A stretch of 64,000 bases of DNA, from NCBI RefSeq assembly GCF_019457535.1, contig NZ_CP080417.1, positions 1,736,001-1,800,000 of the forward strand, in the 5' to 3' direction. The DNA comes from Shewanella halotolerans (GTDB taxonomy: Bacteria; Pseudomonadota; Gammaproteobacteria; Enterobacterales; Shewanellaceae). Of this stretch, positions 1 to 7,361 are shown one piece after another. The notes beneath the pieces are model-generated. The model did not search any database. It worked only from the letters and a program-made list of their open reading frames with translations, and was not told the origin of the DNA. Made by a program: the position numbers and the translations under genes. Position 1 is the first letter of the stretch. Each line of letters opens with the position of its first letter.

Positions 1-83
1 TAGGCGAGGGGCCAGAAGCCGATAGGCTCAGGGGTGATGATATCCTGCAGATTGGCGAGTGCAGGTTGACTTGCCGCTTGCAT
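1..83 (-). CDS. DUF4381 family protein, N-terminal fragment
   Basis: Only the first 27 codons are inside the window; the gene runs off the left edge. The ATG at 83 directly follows the stop codon of the DUF58 gene (84-86) with no gap, so the two are translationally linked. The visible peptide contains LQDIITPEPIGFWPLA, which resembles the start of DUF4381 proteins (a short helix, then a proline and tryptophan-rich stretch before a membrane segment). DUF4381 genes normally sit between DUF58 and von Willebrand factor A genes in MoxR operons, which fits the neighbours. Function unknown; probably a membrane component of a MoxR/VWA chaperone system. Confidence 0.7.
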   Translation of the reverse strand, partial: MQAASQPALANLQDIITPEPIGFWPLA

Positions 84-1013
84 CTACCTCAGGGCTCCAA
101 TTTGTTGGTTTAACGGCTGGGCCGCGTCGATGCGTCTTGGCCGCGCGTTGATCTGATTCATCATGGTGATAAATCCCTGTTGCTGTGTTTGTTGCTGAGC
201 CAGCCAGGCATCATAGCTGTGTCTGTCTAACATCAGCTCCTTATCGCCGTCCCTCACCGGAAATTGAAACTGGGGCGGCAGCTTTAGGGTGCCTTGCCTG
301 AGGGGGTCAGTGATCAGAAAGGCGCCGATATCGCAGTGGCGTTTAAGCTCGCTCAGTGGCCCCAGACACTGGGGGCTGAAATGGCTGCCATCGCTGATGA
401 TCCAGATTAGCGAGCCAGGCTTGGCGATTCGCCTAAGGCGCTGACAGGCCTTATAAATATGCTCGGGCTGTTTCACCGGCTGATTTAGCTGATGAAGTTG
501 CTGCTGGTGCACCTGCTCTATGGCCGAGATGAGTGCCAGCATGCCTGTTTGTCGGCTGCGGGGCTTAAGCTCGAGATGCTCGGCCTCGCTGGCGATCAGT
601 GCGCCTAAGCGATCGCCGTGACCGACGGCGGCCCAGCCTAGGGTGGCTGCCAGGTGCGCCGCCTGCACCGACTGCAGCATCAGACTCGAGCCGAAATAGA
701 GGCTGTGGCTGAGATCCAGTAGCAATAATACCGGGCGCTCACGCTCCTCGACAAACAGCTTGGTATGAGCCTTGCCAGTTCTGGCGGTCACTCGCCAGTC
801 TATGGTGCGTACATCGTCGCCGGCTTGGTAATGGCGAACCTCGGCAAACTCCATCCCCCGTCCCTTGATGCTGCTGGCTCTGTGGCCGGCCAGTGCCGCG
901 CGCGCCTTGGTCTTGCGCTCGGGCAGGGCCCGGGCGAGATTTTGGCAGGCTAACAGCTCTTTCTGATTGAGGGAGACGCCATCGGCAAATAGGGGTAAAG
1001 CATTCTGTCCCAT
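84..1013 (-). CDS. DUF58 domain protein of a MoxR operon
   Basis: A 309-residue protein with the DUF58 hallmark around residues 48-90 (GRGMEFAEVRHYQAGDDVRTIDW form) followed by an arginine and glutamate-rich stretch and LLLDLSHSLYFGS. The DLSHS piece matches the DxSxS signature of von Willebrand-type metal ion-dependent adhesion sites. The gene overlaps the upstream MoxR ATPase by one base (TAATG) and abuts the DUF4381 gene, so it belongs to a tightly packed operon. Proteins of this family are thought to work with MoxR AAA+ ATPases in assembly or activation of other proteins; the substrate here is unknown. Confidence 0.88.
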   Translation of the reverse strand: MGQNALPLFADGVSLNQKELLACQNLARALPERKTKARAALAGHRASSIKGRGMEFAEVRHYQAGDDVRTIDWRVTARTGKAHTKLFVEERERPVLLLLDLSHSLYFGSSLMLQSVQAAHLAATLGWAAVGHGDRLGALIASEAEHLELKPRSRQTGMLALISAIEQVHQQQLHQLNQPVKQPEHIYKACQRLRRIAKPGSLIWIISDGSHFSPQCLGPLSELKRHCDIGAFLITDPLRQGTLKLPPQFQFPVRDGDKELMLDRHSYDAWLAQQQTQQQGFITMMNQINARPRRIDAAQPLNQQIGALR

Positions 1014-1969
1014 TAAGGCACCGCTACCTGACTCAGAATATGATTGATCACCTGGTCGCTGCTCACGCCTTCGGCCTGGGCCTGATAGCTGAGTAGCAGG
1101 CGGTGACGCAGTACGTTGGGCACCACGGCCTGAATATCTTCTGGTGAGACGAAGTCACGTTCCATTAGCCAGGCGCGGGCGCGGGCGCAGCGCTCGATGG
1201 AGATGGTCGCGCGTGGGCTAACGCCATATTCCAGCCAGTTGGCCAGTTGATCGCTGTATTGCTGCGGCTGGCGGGTGGCCATGACGATGTTGACAATATA
1301 TTGCTCCAGCGGCTCGGCGAGATAGATATCCAGCGCGGCCTTACGGGCGGCGAATACCTCCTCCTGGGCGATCGGCTCAACCTTTGGCAGTTCCTGGGTG
1401 AGGGCTTCGCTGCGGGACAGGCGCATGATCTCAAATTCGGTGGCGGCGCTGGGGTAGTCGAGATTCAGGTGCATCAGGAAGCGGTCAAGCTGCGCCTCGG
1501 GCAGGGGATAGGTGCCTTCGTTTTCCAGTGGGTTCTGTGTCGCCATCACCAGAAACAGTTTTGGCAGCTTGTAGCTCTGCTTGCCCACGGTAACCTGGCC
1601 TTCGGCCATGGCTTCCAATAGCGCCGACTGTACCTTGGCCGGTGCTCGGTTGATCTCATCGGCCAGGATCAGGTTGTGAAAGATAGGGCCGGCCTCAAAC
1701 TCGAAGGTGGCCGTCTGGGCGCGATAGATGTCGGTGCCGGTGAGATCCGCAGGGAGTAGGTCCGGGGTAAACTGAATACGGTGAAAATCCCCTTCTACGC
1801 CATCGCTGAGCGCCTTAACCGCTCGCGTCTTGGCCAGGCCTGGTGGCCCCTCTACCAGTAAGTGACCATCGGCAATCAGTGCGATCAATAAGTTTTCGGT
1901 AAGAGTGGGTTGACCTAGGATCACTTTATCCAGGTATTCACGTAATGCATGAAATCGACTTAAGGGCAT
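1013..1969 (-). CDS. MoxR family AAA+ ATPase
   Basis: A 318-residue cytoplasmic ATPase. Walker A is GPPGLAKT at residues 41-48, Walker B is LILADE near residue 103, and the sensor region reads ATQNP followed by EAQLDRF with the expected arginine. Length and motifs are typical of MoxR proteins, which act as chaperone-like ATPases that activate partner proteins carrying VWA domains. It is first of the visible operon (MoxR, DUF58, DUF4381), and the stop codon overlaps the next start. A 407-base gap with no gene separates it from the divergent fadI. No unusual residues noted. Confidence 0.92.
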   Translation of the reverse strand: MPLSRFHALREYLDKVILGQPTLTENLLIALIADGHLLVEGPPGLAKTRAVKALSDGVEGDFHRIQFTPDLLPADLTGTDIYRAQTATFEFEAGPIFHNLILADEINRAPAKVQSALLEAMAEGQVTVGKQSYKLPKLFLVMATQNPLENEGTYPLPEAQLDRFLMHLNLDYPSAATEFEIMRLSRSEALTQELPKVEPIAQEEVFAARKAALDIYLAEPLEQYIVNIVMATRQPQQYSDQLANWLEYGVSPRATISIERCARARAWLMERDFVSPEDIQAVVPNVLRHRLLLSYQAQAEGVSSDQVINHILSQVAVP

Positions 1970-2215
1970 GATGCTACTCGGTATTATCTATTGTGTGAGC
2001 TGTAGACAGCGTATCGGGTAAAAGATTCATTGATAAACGCCTTACCGTAGCCTTAGGTGTGTTGGATGACCTTGGGGGCTTGGCGGCGCCAAATTTCAAT
2101 CAGCAAAATAAGTTAGCATGCTTAAACCGGGATTTAAACTGGCTTTAATGGCTAATTTTGCTTTTATTAAACATTGTTAATCAACATCTTTTTCGATATT
2201 TGTCGTTTAAAAACC

Positions 2216-2227
2216 AAACAGGTGTTT
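2216..2227. promoter_or_regulatory. Candidate PsrA-like operator upstream of fadI
   Basis: The sequence AAACAGGTGTTT is an AAAC-N4-GTTT inverted repeat about 150 bases before the fadI start. PsrA of Pseudomonas and Shewanella-type bacteria represses fatty acid degradation genes from palindromes with this core. The same 12-mer occurs upstream of the beta-helix/cytochrome gene at 35693-35704. The assignment is inferred from the motif and from the gene it precedes; no psrA gene is in the window. Confidence 0.5.
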
Positions 2228-2264
2228 AAAACCTTGAAATAAGAAGTTAGAATCAGATCACACT

Positions 2265-2283
2265 TTGATGGTCTGACCTGTTG
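2265..2283. promoter_or_regulatory. Candidate FadR-like palindrome upstream of fadI
   Basis: The core GGTCTGACC at 2270-2278 is a perfect inverted repeat with one central base, matching the GGTC-N-GACC core of FadR sites. One flank (AACAGGTC on the minus strand) is close to the FadR arm AACTGGTC and the other is poorer. It lies about 100 bases before the fadI start, a plausible place for repression by FadR. This is motif-based inference only. Confidence 0.35.
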
Positions 2284-2377
2284 CGGGAGTGTAGCGAGAT
2301 ACCCGGCAACGGGGTAGGGAAGAATAATAACGGCGTTAGTAGAAGCGTTTCTATCAGACGCGTCACGAGGGCAAAAG

Positions 2378-3688
2378 ATGAGTGAATTACAGCAAGTAAG
2401 GAACGCGAAGGGCGATCGCATCGCGATAGTGATGGGGCTTAGAACCCCCTTTGCTAAACAGGCGACCGCGTTTCATGGGGTGTCGGCATTGGATATGGGC
2501 AAGATGGTGGTGAACGAACTCCTGTCTCGCTCGGAACTCGAGCCGAAAGAGATTGAACAGCTCGTTTATGGTCAGGTAGTACAGATGCCTGCGGCGCCCA
2601 ACATCGCCCGCGAGATAGTGCTCGGCACCGGCATGAATGTGTCCACCGACGCCTATAGTGTGACACGTGCCTGCGCCACCAGTTTCCAGTCGACGGTCAA
2701 TGTGGCCGAGTCCATCATGACGGGCAATATCGAGATAGGGATTGCCGGCGGCGCCGATTCATCATCCGTACTGCCAATCGGTGTGTCGAAGAAGCTGGCT
2801 CACGCCCTGGTCGATCTCAATAAGGCGCGCAGCTTTGGTCAAAAGTGGGCCATTATTCGTCGCCTTGGACTGAAAGATTTGCTCCCTGTGCCCCCTGCGG
2901 TTGCCGAATACTCGACCGGCCTTTCTATGGGACAGACCGCCGAGCAGATGGCCAAGACCTATAACATTAGCCGCGCCGATCAAGATGCCCTGGCGCATCG
3001 ATCACATACCCTGGCGACAGAGACCTGGGATTCGGGCCACCTGCGTGATGAGGTGATGGTGGCGCACGTGCCGCCATACAAATCCTTCATCGACAGAGAT
3101 AACAACATTCGCGAGAACTCTTCGCTCGACTCTTACGCCAAGCTGCGTCCAGCCTTCGACCGTAAACACGGCTCTGTGACGGCGGCCAACAGTACGCCGC
3201 TGACCGATGGCGCTTCGGCGGTACTTCTGATGAGTGAGAGCCGTGCCAAGGCCCTGGGCTATGAGCCGATTGGTTATATTAAGAGTTACGCCTTTAGCGC
3301 CATCGACGTGTGGCAGGATATGTTGATGGGGCCTTCCTATGCGACGCCGTTGGCGCTTAAGCGTGCCGGCATGGAGCTTGAGGATCTTACCCTTATCGAG
3401 ATGCACGAAGCCTTTGCGGCGCAGACGCTCGCCAACATGCAGATGTTTGCCTCTAAGAAGTTTGCCAAAGAGAAACTGGGCCGCGATCGCGCCATAGGTG
3501 AGATCGACATGACTAAGTTCAACGTCTTGGGCGGCTCCTTAGCCTATGGTCACCCCTTTGCGGCGACCGGGACACGTTTGATCACTCAGGTGTGTCGCGA
3601 GCTGAAACGCCGTGGCGGCGGTACCGGCCTGGCAACGGCCTGTGCGGCGGGTGGTTTAGGTGCAGCTATGATAGTAGAAGTGGAGTGA
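2378..3688 (+). CDS. fadI: 3-ketoacyl-CoA thiolase, beta subunit of the FadIJ complex
   Basis: A 436-residue thiolase that cleaves 3-ketoacyl-CoA to acetyl-CoA and a shortened acyl-CoA, the last step of each beta-oxidation round. The nucleophilic cysteine is Cys99 in VTRACATS. The catalytic histidine lies in MHEAFAAQ and the second cysteine in the C-terminal TACAAGGLGAA segment. The length and the immediately following fadJ (4-base gap) separate it from FadA, which is shorter and pairs with FadB. FadI with FadJ is the form associated with anaerobic or long-chain fatty acid use in enterics. Two palindromes upstream suggest control by fatty acid-responsive repressors. Confidence 0.97.
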   Translation: MSELQQVRNAKGDRIAIVMGLRTPFAKQATAFHGVSALDMGKMVVNELLSRSELEPKEIEQLVYGQVVQMPAAPNIAREIVLGTGMNVSTDAYSVTRACATSFQSTVNVAESIMTGNIEIGIAGGADSSSVLPIGVSKKLAHALVDLNKARSFGQKWAIIRRLGLKDLLPVPPAVAEYSTGLSMGQTAEQMAKTYNISRADQDALAHRSHTLATETWDSGHLRDEVMVAHVPPYKSFIDRDNNIRENSSLDSYAKLRPAFDRKHGSVTAANSTPLTDGASAVLLMSESRAKALGYEPIGYIKSYAFSAIDVWQDMLMGPSYATPLALKRAGMELEDLTLIEMHEAFAAQTLANMQMFASKKFAKEKLGRDRAIGEIDMTKFNVLGGSLAYGHPFAATGTRLITQVCRELKRRGGGTGLATACAAGGLGAAMIVEVE

Positions 3689-3692
3689 TCTC

Positions 3693-5813
3693 ATGGAAAA
3701 GAGTTTTACATTAAATCGTCTCGACAACGGCATTGCCGTGCTGACCATGGATGTGCCTGGCGAGACTATGAATACCCTCAGAGCCGAGTTTGGCCCCGAG
3801 ATCTGTGAGATGTTGGCCGAGATAAAGGCCGATTCCGGGATTCGCGGTGTGGTGATCATCTCGGGTAAGAAGGATTCCTTCGTGGCGGGCGCCGATATCT
3901 CTATGCTGGATGCCTGCGCTACCGCCGAAGATGCCAGGGAGCTGTCCAAGCAGGGCCACGAGGTGTTTTTTGCGTTGGAGTCGCTCTCGATTCCCGTGGT
4001 AGCCGCCATCAATGGCGCCTGTCTCGGTGGGGGGCTAGAACTGGCCCTGGCCTGTCATCAGCGAGTCTGTACCGACAGCAACAAGACCATGTTGGGGCTG
4101 CCCGAGGTACAACTCGGCCTGCTGCCAGGTGGTGGCGGGACTCAGCGTCTGCCCCGTTTAGTGGGTATCGCCAAGTCGCTGGACATGATGCTCACCGGCA
4201 AGCAGCTGCGTGCCAAGCAGGCGTTGAAGATGGGGCTGGTTGACGATGTGGTGCCGGAATCGATTCTTTTGCAGACGGCGATAGAGATGGCACTGGCCGG
4301 AGCACGTCCGGCGAAGAAGCCTAAGTTGTCGGCGGTAGAGAAACTGCTCGAAGGCACGCCTGTTGGTCGCAACATCATCTTCGAACAGGCGCTTAAGCAG
4401 GTCAATAAGAAGACTCAGGGCAACTATCCTGCACCTGAGAAGATCATCGACTGTGTGCGTCAGGGCGTGACCAAAGGCATCGTGAAAGGCCTCGAGGTTG
4501 AGGCGCAGCATTTTGGTGACCTAGTGGTCTCCAGCGAATCGGAAGCCCTGCGCAGCATCTTCTTTGCAACCACTGAGATGAAGAAAGAGTCTGGTGCCGG
4601 TGATGTATCGCCAAAGGCCGTCAACAAGGTGATGGTACTGGGCGGTGGCCTGATGGGTGGCGGTATCGCCTCTGTGACCACCACCAAGGCGAAGATCCCT
4701 GTGCGGGTGAAAGATATCAGCGAGACAGGTTTAAGCAACGCACTGGCCTACGCCTATAAGTTGCTGGCCAAAGGGGTGAAACGTCGTCACATGACGCCTG
4801 CGGTGCGCGATAACCTGATGGCGCTGATGACCACCACCACCGAATATAAAGGGATCAAGGATGCAGACATGGTGGTTGAAGCCGTGTTTGAAGATCTTAA
4901 CCTCAAGCATCAGATGGTGAAGGATGTCGAGCGTGAATGTGGCGAGCATACGATTTTCGCCTCTAACACCTCATCCCTGCCCATCAAGCAGATCGCCGAG
5001 GCCGCCGAGCGTCCTGAGAATGTGATCGGCCTGCACTACTTCTCACCGGTAGAGAAGATGCCACTGGTCGAGGTGATCGCCCATGATAAGACCTCACCAC
5101 AGACTATCGCCACTACGGTTGCCTTTGCCCGCAAGCAGGGTAAGACGCCTATCGTGGTGAAAGATGGTGCCGGTTTCTATGTTAACCGTATATTGGCGCT
5201 CTACATGAACGAGGCGGCGAATCTGCTGCTGGAAGGTCAGAGTGTAGATCATCTAGATAAAGCGCTGGTGAAGTTTGGTTTCCCGGTAGGTCCTATGACG
5301 CTGCTCGACGAGGTCGGCATAGATGTGGGTGCCAAGATCTCGCCGATTCTGGAGAAGGAGTTGGGTGAGCGCTTCAAGACTCCCGCGGCCTTTGACAAGC
5401 TGTTGGCTGATGATCGTAAGGGTCGTAAGAATGGCAAGGGTTTCTATCAATATGGCGCTAAGTCGAAGAAGAAGCTGGTGGATGAGAGCGTCTATGGTGT
5501 GCTTGGGTTAACACCTGGCGCCGATAGCGAGCCAAGAATGCTGGCTGAGCGTTGTGTGGTACAGATGCTCAATGAAGCGGTTCGTTGTCTGGAGGAGGGG
5601 ATTATCGCTTCGCCACGAGACGGTGATATCGGCGCTATATTTGGTATCGGCTTCCCGCCATTCTTGGGTGGACCTTTCCGCTACATGGACTCACTGGGTG
5701 CCAAGCACTTGGTTGAGACCTTGAAACGTTATCAAGATCAATTCGGGGATCGTTTCGCGCCATGTGATAGCCTAGTTGAGATGGCAGAATCGGGCAGTAA
5801 GTTCTACGAATAG
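3693..5813 (+). CDS. fadJ: Fatty acid oxidation complex alpha subunit
   Basis: A 706-residue multifunctional enzyme. Residues 1 to about 200 form an enoyl-CoA hydratase domain (GGGLELALAC and the GLPEVQLGLLPGGGGTQRLPR signature). Residues from about 310 form 3-hydroxyacyl-CoA dehydrogenase, starting with the NAD-binding VMVLGGGLMGGGIA and including SNTSSLPI and GLHYFSPVEKMPLVEV. It hydrates enoyl-CoA and oxidises the hydroxyacyl product for FadI. The start codon is four bases after the fadI stop, so the two subunits are co-translated. A strong terminator follows at 5831-5860. Length and domain order are normal for FadJ. Confidence 0.97.
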   Translation: MEKSFTLNRLDNGIAVLTMDVPGETMNTLRAEFGPEICEMLAEIKADSGIRGVVIISGKKDSFVAGADISMLDACATAEDARELSKQGHEVFFALESLSIPVVAAINGACLGGGLELALACHQRVCTDSNKTMLGLPEVQLGLLPGGGGTQRLPRLVGIAKSLDMMLTGKQLRAKQALKMGLVDDVVPESILLQTAIEMALAGARPAKKPKLSAVEKLLEGTPVGRNIIFEQALKQVNKKTQGNYPAPEKIIDCVRQGVTKGIVKGLEVEAQHFGDLVVSSESEALRSIFFATTEMKKESGAGDVSPKAVNKVMVLGGGLMGGGIASVTTTKAKIPVRVKDISETGLSNALAYAYKLLAKGVKRRHMTPAVRDNLMALMTTTTEYKGIKDADMVVEAVFEDLNLKHQMVKDVERECGEHTIFASNTSSLPIKQIAEAAERPENVIGLHYFSPVEKMPLVEVIAHDKTSPQTIATTVAFARKQGKTPIVVKDGAGFYVNRILALYMNEAANLLLEGQSVDHLDKALVKFGFPVGPMTLLDEVGIDVGAKISPILEKELGERFKTPAAFDKLLADDRKGRKNGKGFYQYGAKSKKKLVDESVYGVLGLTPGADSEPRMLAERCVVQMLNEAVRCLEEGIIASPRDGDIGAIFGIGFPPFLGGPFRYMDSLGAKHLVETLKRYQDQFGDRFAPCDSLVEMAESGSKFYE

Positions 5814-5830
5814 CCTGTTCTATATTTAAC

Positions 5831-5860
5831 AATGCGGCAACATAATGCCGCATTTTTTTT
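5831..5860 (+). terminator. Terminator of fadIJ
   Basis: AATGCGGCA and TGCCGCATT form a nine-base-pair stem with a six-base loop, followed by a run of T. It starts 17 bases after the fadJ stop, which marks the end of the fadIJ transcript. Confidence 0.92.
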
Positions 5861-5977
5861 GCCTGAGGATTATTTTTGCCTGTTTTTTGTTCATCAAAGG
5901 CGTGGATTCGGTTATCATGCTGGGCTCGTTTTGGCTGTTTTTAGCCTTATTGGCGCCGTTGTTGTGAGGTAGTGTCT

Positions 5978-6178
5978 GTGGTGATTTACATTCTTGGTGT
6001 GCTGATGGTAAGTAGTGTGGCGATGGGCAATATGGCTTTTCGCGCCGGGCTAGGGGTGAAACGCTGGGCCATGCTAGGGCTCATCATAGGGCCGGTCGCC
6101 TATCCGCTATTTAGTACTCACAAGCGATTTGCGCAGAAGCGGGTACAGGGCAAGCAAAGCATGTCAATTAAGGTATAA
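5978..6178 (+). CDS. Small hypothetical membrane protein
   Basis: A short protein of about 66 residues with one or two hydrophobic segments (IYILGVLMVSSVAMGNMAF and AMLGLIIGPVAYPLF) and a basic tail (HKRFAQKRVQGKQ). I do not recognise a named family; it looks like a conserved small inner-membrane protein. A GAGG ribosome binding site at 5966-5969 is too near the GTG at 5972, so I choose the GTG at 5978. The stop codon lies within the first copy of a 16-base tandem repeat. Function unknown. Confidence 0.6.
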   Translation: MVIYILGVLMVSSVAMGNMAFRAGLGVKRWAMLGLIIGPVAYPLFSTHKRFAQKRVQGKQSMSIKV

Positions 6179-6214
6179 AGCCATTAAGGTATAAAGCCAT
6201 TAAGGTATAAGGCT
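6167..6214 (+). repeat. Three copies of a 16-base tandem repeat
   Basis: The unit ATTAAGGTATAAAGCC occurs at 6167-6182 and 6183-6198, and a slightly changed copy (ATTAAGGTATAAGGCT) at 6199-6214. The first copy contains the stop codon of the preceding small gene. It looks like a slipped-strand expansion of the 3' end of that gene. Confidence 0.85.
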
Positions 6215-6405
6215 ATCGTATAGCGCTATCAAGATGCAGAGTGGCAGTGAATATGAGCGGCGTATCGGCAAGTTTGAAATGTTAGTAGCTGCCATCTCCT
6301 CTGCTCGTTCAGAGTAGTCAGGGTACTGGCCTAGATATCTACATCTCGGACAAAAGTCAGTTCATATAAATAATTAATTAAAAAATCAGATAGATAAGTC
6401 AGATC

Positions 6406-6435
6406 AAAAAAGGAGCCTCTTAGAGCTCCTTTTTT
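6406..6435. terminator. Bidirectional terminator after the repeat-protein genes
   Basis: AAAAAAGGAGC and GCTCCTTTTTT pair across a short loop, giving an A tract on one side and a T tract on the other. It ends the minus-strand repeat-protein/39-residue gene pair and could also stop transcription coming from the small membrane protein gene. Confidence 0.88.
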
Positions 6436-6469
6436 ATGTGTCTGGTTTTCGAAAGACGTTTGAAGTCAA

Positions 6470-6589
6470 TTAGCTCCACCAACCTTTTGCAGGGATCACC
6501 TCTAAGTGATTCAGGCCTTCTGGAAGCTGTACTTTTTTGCGCTCTGGTTTGTGAGTAAGTCCTAGAGCTTTTTTCAATGAATCTAACAT
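6470..6589 (-). CDS. 39-residue hypothetical protein behind the repeat protein
   Basis: A short reading frame with a well placed ribosome binding site (AAGGAGAAT seven bases before ATG at 6589) that begins only 18 bases after the stop of the repeat-protein gene and ends shortly before a terminator. The peptide starts MLDSLKKALGLTHKPERKK, has a basic amphipathic N-terminal half and ends in VIPAKGWWS. It has no signal peptide and no membrane segment. I do not recognise a family. The position, ribosome binding site and terminator argue strongly that it is translated together with the repeat protein. It could be a chaperone, a leader-like peptide or a small regulatory protein. Confidence 0.65.
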   Translation of the reverse strand: MLDSLKKALGLTHKPERKKVQLPEGLNHLEVIPAKGWWS

Positions 6590-6607
6590 AATCATTCTCC
6601 TTAAGAC

Positions 6608-7210
6608 TTAAGCAACGGCTGAGTTGATGAATTTGACGTGTGGGAAGCCAGCGACTTCGACAGGCTTAACTTTTACATGTGGGAAACCAGCGACTTCGAC
6701 AGGCTTAACCTTTACATGTGGGAAGCCAGCGACTTCGACAGGCTTAACTTTTACATGTGGGAAACCAGCGACTTCGACAGGCTTAACCTTTACATGTGGG
6801 AAGCCAGCGACTTCGACAGGCTTAACTTTTACATGTGGGAAGCCAGCGACTTCGACAGGCTTAACCTTTACATGTGGGAAGCCAGCGACTTCGACAGGTT
6901 TAACTTTTACATGTGGGAAGCCGGCAACTTCGACAGGTTTAACTTTTACATGTGGGAAGCCGGCAACTTCGATAGGCTTAACTTTTACATGTGGGAAGCC
7001 GGCAACTTCGACTGGCTTAACTTTTACATGCGGGAAACCGGCAACTTCGACAGGCTTAACTTTTACGTGCGGAAAACCAGTAACTTCCATAGGCTTTACT
7101 TTCACATGAGGAAAGCCAGCGGTGACTACCGAATCCTTAGAAATTGTTTCAGCATTTACTGAAGAAATAGAAAGCGCTAAAGCGATGGCAGTAACTAGTC
7201 CGTTAATCAT
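6608..7210 (-). CDS. Secreted tandem-repeat protein, 13 units of 13 residues
   Basis: A 200-residue protein. Residues 1-20 look like a signal peptide (hydrophobic core LVTAIALALSISS, cleavage after VNA). After an 11-residue spacer, residues 32-200 are thirteen consecutive 13-residue units with consensus GFPHVKVKPVEVA; the last unit is changed after GFPHVK to FINSAVA. Variation is tiny (V to M or I at position 10, A to T at 13), while the DNA units differ mostly at synonymous sites, so the peptide is under selection. VKVKPVEV alternates hydrophobic and charged residues like a beta strand, and each unit has one His. I know no function. Options are a surface or amyloid-like fibre protein, or a multi-copy peptide precursor. 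The GGDEF-EAL sensor gene lies 151 bases upstream on the same strand. Confidence 0.85.
   Translation of the reverse strand: MINGLVTAIALALSISSVNAETISKDSVVTAGFPHVKVKPMEVTGFPHVKVKPVEVAGFPHVKVKPVEVAGFPHVKVKPIEVAGFPHVKVKPVEVAGFPHVKVKPVEVAGFPHVKVKPVEVAGFPHVKVKPVEVAGFPHVKVKPVEVAGFPHVKVKPVEVAGFPHVKVKPVEVAGFPHVKVKPVEVAGFPHVKFINSAVA
6638..7117 (-). repeat. 39-base tandem repeat array inside the secreted protein gene
   Basis: About twelve to thirteen units of 39 bases, in frame with the protein repeat. Units near the 3' end of the gene alternate between two versions (GGGAAGCC with AACTTTT, and GGGAAACC with AACCTTT), which makes a 78-base higher-order repeat. Units toward the 5' end are more diverged. 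This suggests that the array grew recently at its 3' end by duplication of unit pairs. Confidence 0.9.
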
Positions 7211-7361
7211 TGTCTTAATCTCTCAGGGTTATTGAAGTTATAGTGCCAACAATTTGTTGACGTCTGAGAGATGTACTGCAGGTGTTATGCCAATTTTTAT
7301 CTTTCGCTTTATTTTAATTAAACATATTCTTCTTTAAGTCAGTTGTTTTCCCATTTTATGA

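Larger units (their letters stand above)
1970..2377. promoter_or_regulatory. Divergent intergenic region between moxR and fadI
   Basis: 408 bases without a convincing gene, AT-rich in its middle. It must carry the promoters of the MoxR operon and of fadIJ. Two palindromes stand out on the fadI side: AAACAGGTGTTT at 2216-2227 and a GGTC-T-GACC palindrome at 2270-2278. These are listed separately as candidate PsrA-like and FadR-like operators. An open reading frame on the minus strand (2167-2421) overlaps the fadI start and has no family features, so it is not reported. Confidence 0.6.

Noticed and set aside
6624..7162. Two long plus-strand reading frames over the 39-base repeat array
   Set aside because: A 39-base repeat keeps other frames open by periodicity. 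The minus-strand frame has a signal peptide and synonymous variation, and the plus frames have neither.
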